Shown here: positions 34,886-43,418 of the stretch, in pieces
Layout: each line of letters opens with the position of its first letter
Numbering within the stretch: the first letter of the stretch is position 1
NCBI GenBank assembly: GCA_019118605.1
Contig: DWYP01000010.1
Location: forward strand, 38,832 to 102,831
Source: Candidatus Alistipes faecavium
GTDB lineage: Bacteria; Bacteroidota; Bacteroidia; Bacteroidales; Rikenellaceae
Direction: 5' to 3'
Length of the DNA stretch: 64,000 bases
The notes under the pieces: generated by a model
What the model saw: only the letters and a program-made list of their open reading frames with translations
The model's database searches: none
What the model was told of the DNA's origin: nothing
Translations under genes and position numbers: made by a program

Positions 34886-37800
34886 ATGACACTCAGACAT
34901 TTCATTGAACGACCCGTACTGGCGTCGGTCATCTCCATTGTCATCGTGATTGCGGGTCTGATCGGCCTTGCGACACTTCCTATCGAGCAATATCCCGACA
35001 TCGCGCCCCCGACGGTCATGGTGCACGCCTCGTACCCCGGAGCCAGCGCCGAGACCATCCAGAAAGCGGTGGTCGTGCCTCTGGAGCAGGCGATCAACGG
35101 TGTGGAGAACATGACCTACATGACCTCCACGGCAGCCGCCGGAAGCGCTTCCGTAGCGATCTATTTCCGTCAGGGCACCGACCCCGACATGGCGGCGGTG
35201 AACGTGCAGAACAAGGTTTCGCGCGCCACCGGACAGCTGCCTTCCGAAGTGACGCAGATCGGTGTGACGACCATGAAGCGCCAGACTTCGATGGTGAAGA
35301 TCTTCTCGCTCTACAGCCCCGACGACAGCTACGACGAGACGTTCCTGTCGAACTACCTGAAGATCAATGTCGAGCCGCGGATCCTGCGTATCCAGGGCGT
35401 CGGCGAGGCCTTCACGCTGGGCGCCGACTACTCGATGCGCGTATGGCTCAAGCCCGATGTCATGGCCCAGTACAAGCTCATCCCCTCGGATGTGACGGCG
35501 GCGATGGCCGAGCAGAACATCGAGGCAGCAACGGGTACCCTGGGCGAGAACTCCGAGAATACGTTCCAGTATACGATGAAGTACCGGGGCCGCATGCAGA
35601 CCCCCGAGGAGTTCGGGCAGATCGTGATCCGCTCGGATGACGACGGCAACGTGCTGCGCCTGAAGGATATCGCCGACATCGAACTGGGCCGCGAGTCCTA
35701 CGCCTTCAAAGGCTATACGAACGGACACCCGGGCGTCAGCGCCATGGTGTTCCAGACCGCAGGCACGAACGCCACGCAGGTCGTCAACGACATCAACGCC
35801 CTGCTCGACGAGGTGGAGGCCGAGCTCCCGAAGGGAGTGGCCATCGCCCACCTGCAGAGCGTGAACGACTTCCTCTACGCCTCGATGAAGGAGGTGGTCA
35901 AGACGCTCTTCGAGGCCATCCTGCTCGTGGTGCTCGTGGTGTACGTCTTCCTGCAGGACATCCGCTCGACGCTCGTGCCGACGGTCTCGATCCTCGTGGC
36001 GCTCGTCGGTACGTTCGCCTTCCTCTCGGTGGCGGGCTTCTCGATCAACCTGCTGACGCTCTTCGCCCTGGTGCTTGCGATCGGTACGGTCGTCGACGAC
36101 GCCATCATCGTCGTCGAGGCGGTGCAGGCGCGCTTCGACGCCGGGTACAAATCTTCCTATATGGCCACCATCGACGCCATGTCGGGCATTACGTCGGCCA
36201 TCGTCACCTCGACGCTGGTCTTCATGGCGGTGTTCATCCCCGTGGCCATGATGGGCGGTACGTCGGGCGTCTTCTACACGCAGTTCGGTATCACGATGGC
36301 CGTGGCCGTGGGTCTTTCGGCCGTGAACGCCCTGACGCTCTCTCCGGCGCTGTGCGCTATTATGCTGAAGCCCTACCTCGATGAGAAGGGCGAGATGCGC
36401 GACAACTTCGCGGCCCGCTTCCGCAAGGCCTTCAATGCGGCCTTCGGCGCCATGGTCAACAAGTACAAGCACGGCGTGATGCTCTTCATCAAGCACAAGT
36501 GGCTGATGTGGTCGACGCTGGGTCTTGCCATCGCGGCGCTCGTGCTGCTGATGAACACCACCAAGACGGGTCTGGTGCCCGACGAGGACCAGGGAACGAT
36601 CATGGTCAACGTGACGACGGCTCCGGGTTCGTCGCTTGCCGAGACCCACAAGGTCATGGACGAGGTTTCGGAGCGCATCCAGAGCATCCCGCAGATCCGC
36701 GACTTCATGCAGACGGCAGGATACGGAATGATCGCCGGACAGGGCTCGTCGTACGGTATGTGCATCATCAAGCTCAAGGACTGGGACGAGCGTCCCGAGA
36801 AGGAGGATGAGGTGAATGCCGTCATCAACCAGATCTACGCGCGTACGGCCGACATCAAGGATGCGCAGCTCTTCGCGGTGGCGCCTCCCATGATTTCGGG
36901 TTACGGTACCTCGACGGGATTCTCCATGCACCTGCAGGACAAGGCGGGCGGCGAGCTTTCGGACTTCTACAACGTCTACCTGCAGTTCATCGCGGCGCTG
37001 AACCAGCGTCCGGAGATCGAGCGCGCCTACTCGACCTTCAACATCAACTTCCCGCAGTACATGGTCGACATCGACGCCGCGAAGGCCAAACGCGAAGGGA
37101 TTTCGCCCTCGACGATCCTCTCGACCCTTTCGGGCTACTACGGAGGCCAGTACGTTTCGAACATCAACCGCTTCTCGAAGATGTACTACGTGACGATCCA
37201 GGCGGATCCGAAATACCGCCTCGACGCCCAGTCGCTGAACAACGTCTTCGTACGTACGGAGAGCGGCGAGATGGCTCCGCTGGGTCAGTTCGTGACCCTG
37301 ACGCGCGTCTACAGTTCCGAGGTGCTGAACCGCTTCAACATGTACAACTCGATTGCCGTGAACGGTACGGCGGCCGAAGGGTATTCGTCGGGTGACGCCA
37401 TCAAGGCCATTCGGGAGGTTGCCGCGGAGGTGCTTCCGCGCGGATACGGATTCGAATTCGACGGCATCACGCGTGAGGAGGCCCAGACGGGCAGCAACAC
37501 GATCATCATCTTCGGAATCTGCATCCTTCTTATCTACCTCATCCTGAGTGCTCTTTACGAGAGCTTCCTCCTGCCGTTCGCCGTGATTCTGGCCGTTCCG
37601 TGCGGTCTTATGGGCTCGTTCCTGCTGGCCAAGATCATGGGACTCGAGAACAACATCTACCTCCAGACGGGTATCATCATGCTGATCGGACTGCTGTCGA
37701 AGACGGCCATCCTGATCACCGAGTACGCCGCCGACCGCCGCCGTGCGGGCATGAGCCTCACGCAGGCCGCCGTTTCGGCCGCCAAGGTCCGTCTGCGTCC

Positions 37801-38071
37801 TATCCTGATGACGGTGCTGACCTGCGTCTTCGGTATGATCCCGCTGGTGCTGTCGCACGGTGTGGGCGCCAACGGCAACTCGACCCTCGGTTCGGGCGTC
37901 GTGGGCGGAATGATCGTCGGAACGCTGGCACTGCTGTTCCTCGTGCCGACGCTGTTCATCGTCTTCGAGACGCTGCAGGAGAAGGTCAAGCCCCTGGAGC
38001 TGGATCCCGATCCCCAGTGGGCGGTGCGTGCCGAGCTCGAAGAGGTTAAAAACGAAAAAGAGGAGGAATAA
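34886..38071 (+). CDS. RND multidrug efflux transporter (HAE-1 family, AcrB/MexB type)
   Basis: Proton-driven inner-membrane pump of 1061 residues, the normal size. It starts LRHFIERPVLASVISIVIV, has the proton-relay aspartates D404-D405 in GTVVDDAIIVVEA (TM4), and the partner lysine in GLLSKTAILITEYAADRRR (TM10). Two large periplasmic loops flank TM2-TM7 and TM8-TM12. The last residues are charged (EEVKNEKEEE). Substrates cannot be read from the sequence; the AraC and TetR genes on either side suggest inducible export. Confidence 0.96.
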   Translation: MTLRHFIERPVLASVISIVIVIAGLIGLATLPIEQYPDIAPPTVMVHASYPGASAETIQKAVVVPLEQAINGVENMTYMTSTAAAGSASVAIYFRQGTDPDMAAVNVQNKVSRATGQLPSEVTQIGVTTMKRQTSMVKIFSLYSPDDSYDETFLSNYLKINVEPRILRIQGVGEAFTLGADYSMRVWLKPDVMAQYKLIPSDVTAAMAEQNIEAATGTLGENSENTFQYTMKYRGRMQTPEEFGQIVIRSDDDGNVLRLKDIADIELGRESYAFKGYTNGHPGVSAMVFQTAGTNATQVVNDINALLDEVEAELPKGVAIAHLQSVNDFLYASMKEVVKTLFEAILLVVLVVYVFLQDIRSTLVPTVSILVALVGTFAFLSVAGFSINLLTLFALVLAIGTVVDDAIIVVEAVQARFDAGYKSSYMATIDAMSGITSAIVTSTLVFMAVFIPVAMMGGTSGVFYTQFGITMAVAVGLSAVNALTLSPALCAIMLKPYLDEKGEMRDNFAARFRKAFNAAFGAMVNKYKHGVMLFIKHKWLMWSTLGLAIAALVLLMNTTKTGLVPDEDQGTIMVNVTTAPGSSLAETHKVMDEVSERIQSIPQIRDFMQTAGYGMIAGQGSSYGMCIIKLKDWDERPEKEDEVNAVINQIYARTADIKDAQLFAVAPPMISGYGTSTGFSMHLQDKAGGELSDFYNVYLQFIAALNQRPEIERAYSTFNINFPQYMVDIDAAKAKREGISPSTILSTLSGYYGGQYVSNINRFSKMYYVTIQADPKYRLDAQSLNNVFVRTESGEMAPLGQFVTLTRVYSSEVLNRFNMYNSIAVNGTAAEGYSSGDAIKAIREVAAEVLPRGYGFEFDGITREEAQTGSNTIIIFGICILLIYLILSALYESFLLPFAVILAVPCGLMGSFLLAKIMGLENNIYLQTGIIMLIGLLSKTAILITEYAADRRRAGMSLTQAAVSAAKVRLRPILMTVLTCVFGMIPLVLSHGVGANGNSTLGSGVVGGMIVGTLALLFLVPTLFIVFETLQEKVKPLELDPDPQWAVRAELEEVKNEKEEE

Positions 38072-38075
38072 CGCT

Positions 38076-39455
38076 ATGAGAAAGATCGTAATCATACTCG
38101 CGGCGGCGGCATTGACCGGCTGCGGTATCTATAAGCCCTATACGCGTCCGGAGGTGCAGGTCGACGGCCTCTACGGAGACGCCGAGACCGCCGATTCCAC
38201 GACGCTGGGCGACATCAGCTGGCAGGAGATGTTCACCGACCCGGCGCTTCAGGAGCTGATTGCCCGGGCGCTGGAGAACAACACCGACCTGCAGTCGGCG
38301 GGCTGGAGGGTGAAGGAGGCCGAGGCGACGCTCAAGTCGGCGCGCCTGGCCTACCTGCCGTCGTTCAACTTCGCCCCGCAGGGGTCTTTGAGCAGCTTCG
38401 ACGGGGCGACTCCGACGAAGACCTACTCCATTCCCGTGCAGGCGAGCTGGCAGATCGACATCTTCAACGGCCTGACCAACGCCAAGCGGAAGTCGAAGGC
38501 GCTGTACCTCCAGAGCCAGGAGTACGAGCAGGCCGTGAAGACGCAGCTGATTGCCGGTGTGGCGAATCTCTACTATACGCTGCTGATGCTCGACAGCCAG
38601 TACGAGGTGACCCGGGAGACGGCCGCCAGCTGGCGCCGGAGCGTCGAGATCATGCAGGCCATGAAGGAGGCGGGTATGGCCAACGAAGCCGCCCTTGCGC
38701 AGTACGAGGCCACGATGCTCTCGATCGAGGCGTCGCTGCACGACCTCTCGTTCCAGCGCACGCAGACCGAAAACAGCCTTTGCTCGCTGCTGGGCGAAGC
38801 TCCGCATCCGGTGACGCGCGGGCGCCTCGAGGAGCAGGTGCTGCCCGACGAACTGATGGTCGGCGTCCCGGTTCAGATGCTTTCGAACCGTCCCGACGTC
38901 CGTTCGGCCGAATACACGCTCATGCAGTCCTACTACGCTACGAGCGAGGCCCGTTCGGCGCTCTACCCTTCGATCACGCTGAGCGGCACGCTGGGCTGGA
39001 CGAACAACAGCGGCGCGGGGATCGTCGATCCGGGCAAGCTGCTGTGGAATGCCGCGGGATCGCTGCTGCAGCCGCTCTTCAACGCCAATTCGAACCGTGC
39101 GCGGGTGAAGATCGCCCTGGCGCAGCAGGAGGAGTCGAAGCTGGCCTTCCAGCAGACGCTGCTCAACGCCGGTGCGGAGGTCAACAATGCGCTCGTGCAG
39201 TGCCAGACGGCGCGCGCCAAGGCCGATCTGCGGATGGAGCAGGTCGAGGCGCTGCAGCGTGCCGTATCGAGTACCGAGGATCTGATGCAGTTCAGTTCGA
39301 CGACCTACCTCGAGGTGCTGACGGCCAAGCAGTCGCTCCTTTCGGCGCAGCTGTCGCAGATCTCGGATCGTTTCGACGAGATTCAGGGTATCGTGAACCT
39401 CTACCAGGCTTTGGGCGGAGGCCGCGACATCACGCAGGACAAGGAGGCCGAGTAG
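38076..39455 (+). CDS. RND efflux outer-membrane factor lipoprotein (NodT/OprM type)
   Basis: Outer-membrane channel of 459 residues with lipobox ALTGC (C16) and two outer-membrane-efflux-protein repeats: DPALQELIARALENNTDLQ near 55-73 and SNRPDVRSAEYTLMQSYY near 270-287. With the adaptor and pump it completes a tripartite system. The chosen ATG is four bases after the pump stop; the frame is open farther upstream only as a shadow of the pump's tail. Confidence 0.94.
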   Translation: MRKIVIILAAAALTGCGIYKPYTRPEVQVDGLYGDAETADSTTLGDISWQEMFTDPALQELIARALENNTDLQSAGWRVKEAEATLKSARLAYLPSFNFAPQGSLSSFDGATPTKTYSIPVQASWQIDIFNGLTNAKRKSKALYLQSQEYEQAVKTQLIAGVANLYYTLLMLDSQYEVTRETAASWRRSVEIMQAMKEAGMANEAALAQYEATMLSIEASLHDLSFQRTQTENSLCSLLGEAPHPVTRGRLEEQVLPDELMVGVPVQMLSNRPDVRSAEYTLMQSYYATSEARSALYPSITLSGTLGWTNNSGAGIVDPGKLLWNAAGSLLQPLFNANSNRARVKIALAQQEESKLAFQQTLLNAGAEVNNALVQCQTARAKADLRMEQVEALQRAVSSTEDLMQFSSTTYLEVLTAKQSLLSAQLSQISDRFDEIQGIVNLYQALGGGRDITQDKEAE

Positions 39456-40037
39456 ATGAAACGCGGGGCAACCAGAGAGGAGATCATCCGCACGACGCAG
39501 GAGTTGATTGCCCGCAACGGCATCCGGGCCGTGCGGGTCGACGAGATCGCGCAGATGCTGGGAATCTCGAAACGCACCCTGTACGAACTTTTCGCCGACA
39601 AGAACGACCTGGTGAACACCTGCCTCGACGCCATGAACCGGCAGCAGCAGCAGCGTATTGCGGCGTGTCGGAGGCGCCGGGCCGGGAATCCTCTGCAGCG
39701 GGCGTTCCGCCTGGCCAACGAGTACCTCGACAACCTGTATGACGTGGACCATACCTTCCTGTCGGATATTCGCCGGCGGGAGGCCTTTGCCGGGCACTAC
39801 GACGATCACCGGTCGTTCTGGTGCAAGGAGTTGGCCCGGGCTTTCGAGGCGTGCCGCGAAGAGCACTATCTGCTCCCGGAGGTTGATTCGCAGGCTTTTG
39901 CGAACCGGCTGATGAGCACGCTGCTGGAGTTGCGTCTCGGCGGGTCGAAGCGGGAGGAGCTGTACTTCTTCTGCCGGACGATTCTCCGGGGCGCCGCCAC
40001 GAAACAGGGCATCGACCTCATAGACCGCAATACCTGA
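39456..40037 (+). CDS. TetR/AcrR family regulator
   Basis: A 193-residue repressor-type protein. The N-terminal helix-turn-helix (about 5-52) reads TREEIIRTTQELIARNGIRA, then EIAQMLGISKRTLYELFADKNDLV; the ligand-binding region is less conserved. It starts directly after the stop of the outer-membrane factor, so it is cotranscribed and probably controls its own efflux operon. The inducing ligand is unknown. Confidence 0.9.
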   Translation: MKRGATREEIIRTTQELIARNGIRAVRVDEIAQMLGISKRTLYELFADKNDLVNTCLDAMNRQQQQRIAACRRRRAGNPLQRAFRLANEYLDNLYDVDHTFLSDIRRREAFAGHYDDHRSFWCKELARAFEACREEHYLLPEVDSQAFANRLMSTLLELRLGGSKREELYFFCRTILRGAATKQGIDLIDRNT

Positions 40038-40056
40038 CCTTCGGTGGAGGGATTTG

Positions 40057-40094
40057 AAAATCTCCGCAGGACTGTTCCTGCGGAGATTTTTTTG
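40057..40094 (+). terminator. Terminator of the RND efflux operon
   Basis: AAAATCTCCGCAGGA pairs with its complement around CTGT, followed by a T-run. Confidence 0.9.
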
Positions 40095-40147
40095 CTTCCG
40101 GGCCTGATTTTGAGCCTCCTGCATACACCGATCTCAAGTATTTTTCG

Positions 40148-40155
40148 TATTTTTG
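40148..40155 (+). promoter_or_regulatory. -7 element before the polyferredoxin gene
   Basis: TATTTTTG. The ~90-base leader that follows has a stable hairpin GGGCCGTC/GACGGCCC at 40203-40222 with no T-run; its role is unknown. Confidence 0.6.
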
Positions 40156-40248
40156 TATGATCGGAGCCCGGCGGTGCCACCCGCCGCGGCAAACCGTTCG
40201 AAGGGCCGTCGGCGGACGGCCCGCATACAAACTCGAATCCTTTCAGGC

Positions 40249-41748
40249 ATGTTACGTAAAATCCGGATTGCCCTTGCGGCACTCTTCTTCGCAGGCATCA
40301 CGCTGCTGTTCCTCGACTTCTCGGGGACGCTCCACGCGTGGCTGGGCTGGATGGCCAAGATCCAGCTGCTGCCCGCCCTGCTGGCCCTCAATGTCGGCGT
40401 CGTGGCCGGGCTGGTAATTCTGACGCTGCTCTTCGGCCGCGTCTACTGCTCGGTCATCTGCCCGCTGGGCGTCATGCAGGATGTCGTGTCGTGGATCTCC
40501 GGACGGCGGCCGAAACACCATTACCGCTTCCGCTACTCCCGGGCGCTGACGTGGCTGCGCTATACGATGCTCGTGGTCTTCGTGGCGATGCTGCTCGCGG
40601 GCTTCGGGACGCTGCTGGCGCCCTACAGCGCCTACGGACGCATCGTTTCGAACCTCCTGGCCCCCGTGTGGCAGGGCGTGAACAACCTGCTCGCCGCCGC
40701 GGCCGAACGCCTCGACAGCTACGCCTTCTATTCGGTCGACGTGTGGGTGAAGAGCCTCTCGACGCTGGCCGTCGCCGTCGTGACGTTCGTCGTCGTGGCG
40801 TGGCTCGCATGGCGCAACGGCCGCACGTGGTGCAACACGGTCTGCCCCGTGGGCACGGTGCTCGGCTTCCTGTCGCGCTTCTCGCTCTTCCGCCCCGAGA
40901 TCGACCGCTCGAAATGCAACGGTTGCAAACTTTGTGCACGCAGCTGCAAGGCCTCGTGCATCGACGCGGTGAACCATAGCATCGACTACAGCCGCTGCGT
41001 GGCCTGCATGGACTGCCTGGAGGTGTGCCGTCAGGGTGCCATCCGCTACACGCGGCGGCGACAGGAGCCCGTTGCGGCGGGCTCCGCGGCAACCCCCGCG
41101 ACGACAGGGGACACCGCGGCGGACGCTTCGCGGCGCAGCTTCCTGGGGCTGGCCGGGGTATTCGCCTTCACGGCCCTGCGGGCGCAGGAGAAGAAGGTCG
41201 ACGGGGGCCTCGCGCCGATCCTCGACAAGAAGATCCCCGCGCGTGCCACGCCCCTCGTGCCGCCCGGGGCGCAGAACCTGCGCCGCTTCCTGTCGCACTG
41301 CACGGCGTGCCAGCTCTGTGTCTCGGTGTGCCCCAACCAGGTGCTGCGCCCGTCGGGTGCGCTGGAGCGGCTGATGAAGCCCGAGATGTCGTACGAGCGC
41401 GGCTATTGCCGCCCGGAGTGCGCGAAGTGCGCCGAGGTGTGCCCTACGGACGCCATCCGCCTGGCCGACCTCACGGAGAAGGCCTCGACGCAGATCGGCC
41501 ACGCCGTGTGGGTGCGTGCGAACTGCGTGGTCGTGAACGACGGCGTGCAGTGCACCAACTGCGAGCGCCACTGCCCGACGGGTGCGATCCGCCTCGTCCC
41601 GCTCGACGCCTCCGATCCGCATTCGCTGCGCATCCCGGCCGTCGACGAGGAGCGCTGCATCGGCTGCGGGGCCTGCGAAAACCTCTGCCCGGCGCGGCCG
41701 TTCAGCGCCATCTACGTCGAGGGCCACGAGCGCCATCGCCTGATTTGA
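40249..41748 (+). CDS. NapH-like membrane polyferredoxin fused to a NapG-like ferredoxin domain
   Basis: A 499-residue membrane iron-sulfur protein. The N-terminal part is NapH-like: about four or five membrane helices with the loop motifs CSVICPLG (about 69) and CNTVCPVG (about 200), then CNGCKLCARSC and CVACMDCLEVC cluster sites. At residues 294-300 lies SRRSFLG followed by a hydrophobic stretch, which looks like a twin-arginine signal inside the protein. After it come four more Cys-rich sites (CTACQLCVSVCP, CRPECAKCAEVCP, CTNCERHCP, CIGCGACENLCP), as in NapG. It is thus probably a quinol-side electron conduit. I chose the ATG at 40249 as the first good hydrophobic start. The aldo/keto reductase gene follows 25 bases on. 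Confidence 0.82.
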   Translation: MLRKIRIALAALFFAGITLLFLDFSGTLHAWLGWMAKIQLLPALLALNVGVVAGLVILTLLFGRVYCSVICPLGVMQDVVSWISGRRPKHHYRFRYSRALTWLRYTMLVVFVAMLLAGFGTLLAPYSAYGRIVSNLLAPVWQGVNNLLAAAAERLDSYAFYSVDVWVKSLSTLAVAVVTFVVVAWLAWRNGRTWCNTVCPVGTVLGFLSRFSLFRPEIDRSKCNGCKLCARSCKASCIDAVNHSIDYSRCVACMDCLEVCRQGAIRYTRRRQEPVAAGSAATPATTGDTAADASRRSFLGLAGVFAFTALRAQEKKVDGGLAPILDKKIPARATPLVPPGAQNLRRFLSHCTACQLCVSVCPNQVLRPSGALERLMKPEMSYERGYCRPECAKCAEVCPTDAIRLADLTEKASTQIGHAVWVRANCVVVNDGVQCTNCERHCPTGAIRLVPLDASDPHSLRIPAVDEERCIGCGACENLCPARPFSAIYVEGHERHRLI

Positions 41749-41773
41749 CAACCCGAAAGTTCCGAAAAAGGAT

Positions 41774-43171
41774 ATGGATACGAAAGAGAAAGATACGAAG
41801 GATCCCATTTCGCGGAGAGAGTTCCTGAAGATCGTGGGTATCGGCGCCGCGACGACCACGGCGGCCCTGGCAACGGGCTGCCGTCCGGGAGGGCGTTCGG
41901 CGGGTGCGGGTGCATCCGCCGGGGAGGTCCCGACCGATCGGATGACCTGCCGGGAGAACCCGAAGAACGGCGAACGCGTATCGCTGCTCGGCTACGGATG
42001 CATGCGCTGGCCGACGCTACCCGCGCCGGGCGGCGACGGGAACGTGATCGACCAGGATGCCGTGAACTCGCTGATCGACTATGCCATCGCCCACGGGGTG
42101 AACTATTTCGACACCTCGCCGGTCTACGTGCAGGGGTGGTCCGAGAAGTCCACGGGGCTGGCGCTGAAGCGCCACCCGCGGGAGAAGTTCCTCGTGGCCA
42201 CGAAGCTCTCGAATTTCTCGAACTTCACGCGCGAGAACTCGATGGCCATGTACCGGCAGTCGTTCGAGGATCTGCAGGTCGACTACATCGACTACTACCT
42301 GCTCCACTCGATCGGCAACGGGGGGATCAAGACCTTCCGTGCGCGCTACATCGACAACGGGATGCTCGACTTCCTGATCGGGGAGCGTGCGGCGGGCCGG
42401 ATCCGCAACCTGGGCTTCTCGTTCCACGGCACGCAGGCCGTTTTCGACGAGGTGCTGGCCATGCACGAGCGCGTGCACTGGGATTTCGTGCAGATTCAGC
42501 TCAACTATGTCGACTGGCACCACGCCTCGGGCAACAACGTCCCGGCCGAATACCTCTACGGGGAGCTTGAGAAGCGCGGCATTCCGGCGATCATCATGGA
42601 GCCGTTGCTCGGCGGGCGCCTCTCGAAGGTTCCCGACCATATCGCCACGCGGCTCAAGGAGCGGCGCCCGGAGTCGAGCGTCGCCTCGTGGGCCTTCCGC
42701 TTCGCGGGGTCGCCCGAAAAAGTGCTCACCGTGCTGAGCGGCATGACCTACATGGAGCACCTGCAGGACAACCTGCGCACCTATTCGCCGCTCGTGCCGC
42801 TGACGGACGACGAGCGGCAGTTCCTCTTCGATACGGCCGTCCTGATGAAGCAGTACCCCACCATCCCGTGCAACGACTGCAAGTACTGCATGCCCTGCCC
42901 CTACGGAATCGACATCCCGGCCGTGCTGCTGCACTACAACAAGTGCGTCAACGAGGGGAATGTTCCGCGGGACGGCGAGGATCCCGGTTACCGTGCGGCG
43001 CGGCGGGCGTTCCTCGTCGGCTACGACCGCTCGGTGCCGCGCCTGCGCCAGGCGAGCCACTGCATCGGGTGCGGGCAGTGCAACCCCCATTGCCCGCAGT
43101 CGATCGACATCCCGAAGCAGCTGCGGCGCATCGACGCCTTCGTCGAGCAGCTCAAGCAGGGGACGCTCTGA
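41774..43171 (+). CDS. Tat-type aldo/keto reductase with C-terminal [4Fe-4S] motifs
   Basis: A 465-residue protein with a twin-arginine motif SRREFLK (R14-R15), hydrophobic segment and a possible lipobox ALATGC (C36). The AKR barrel follows (about 60-330): LGYGCMRWP, YFDTSPVY, KLSNF, DYYLLHS, with the catalytic Tyr probably in the DTSPVYV region. The C-terminal part has two ferredoxin-like sites (CNDCKYCMPCP, CIGCGQCNPHCP). Export plus Fe-S sites suggest it takes electrons from the membrane polyferredoxin encoded upstream. The substrate is unknown. Confidence 0.85.
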   Translation: MDTKEKDTKDPISRREFLKIVGIGAATTTAALATGCRPGGRSAGAGASAGEVPTDRMTCRENPKNGERVSLLGYGCMRWPTLPAPGGDGNVIDQDAVNSLIDYAIAHGVNYFDTSPVYVQGWSEKSTGLALKRHPREKFLVATKLSNFSNFTRENSMAMYRQSFEDLQVDYIDYYLLHSIGNGGIKTFRARYIDNGMLDFLIGERAAGRIRNLGFSFHGTQAVFDEVLAMHERVHWDFVQIQLNYVDWHHASGNNVPAEYLYGELEKRGIPAIIMEPLLGGRLSKVPDHIATRLKERRPESSVASWAFRFAGSPEKVLTVLSGMTYMEHLQDNLRTYSPLVPLTDDERQFLFDTAVLMKQYPTIPCNDCKYCMPCPYGIDIPAVLLHYNKCVNEGNVPRDGEDPGYRAARRAFLVGYDRSVPRLRQASHCIGCGQCNPHCPQSIDIPKQLRRIDAFVEQLKQGTL

Positions 43172-43355
43172 TTGCGCTGAGGTGCCGATTCCGCTGACGG
43201 CTGATGCGTAGCCGGGGGCGAGTCCGGGAGGCGAGGCCGTCGCACCGTAATCTCCGACACACCCCGCTGCAATCCCGACCCCCTGCGAACCCCGGCAAAG
43301 CCCCGCGCAAGACCCATACGCTGCGGACTCCGCAACAGCCCGCGATACTGCACGC

Positions 43356-43387
43356 AGAGGCCCGGAACCATCGAGTTCCGGGCCTCT
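43356..43387. terminator. Hairpin between convergent aldo/keto reductase and hexosaminidase genes
   Basis: AGAGGCCCGGAAC pairs perfectly with GTTCCGGGCCTCT. T-runs are weak on both sides. The C-rich spacer 43230-43345 before it resembles the one after the vor operon; no ORF is visible in it. Confidence 0.7.
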
Positions 43388-43418
43388 TCGTGCGTTCGGA
43401 GATCCTTCTCCCCGGCTC

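Noticed and set aside
33515..38095. A 1526-codon open frame on the minus strand across the whole RND efflux operon
   Set aside because: It is antisense to three clearly recognised proteins, has Arg/His/Asp/Gly-rich composition and no domain. In GC-rich genes the antisense frame often lacks stop codons.
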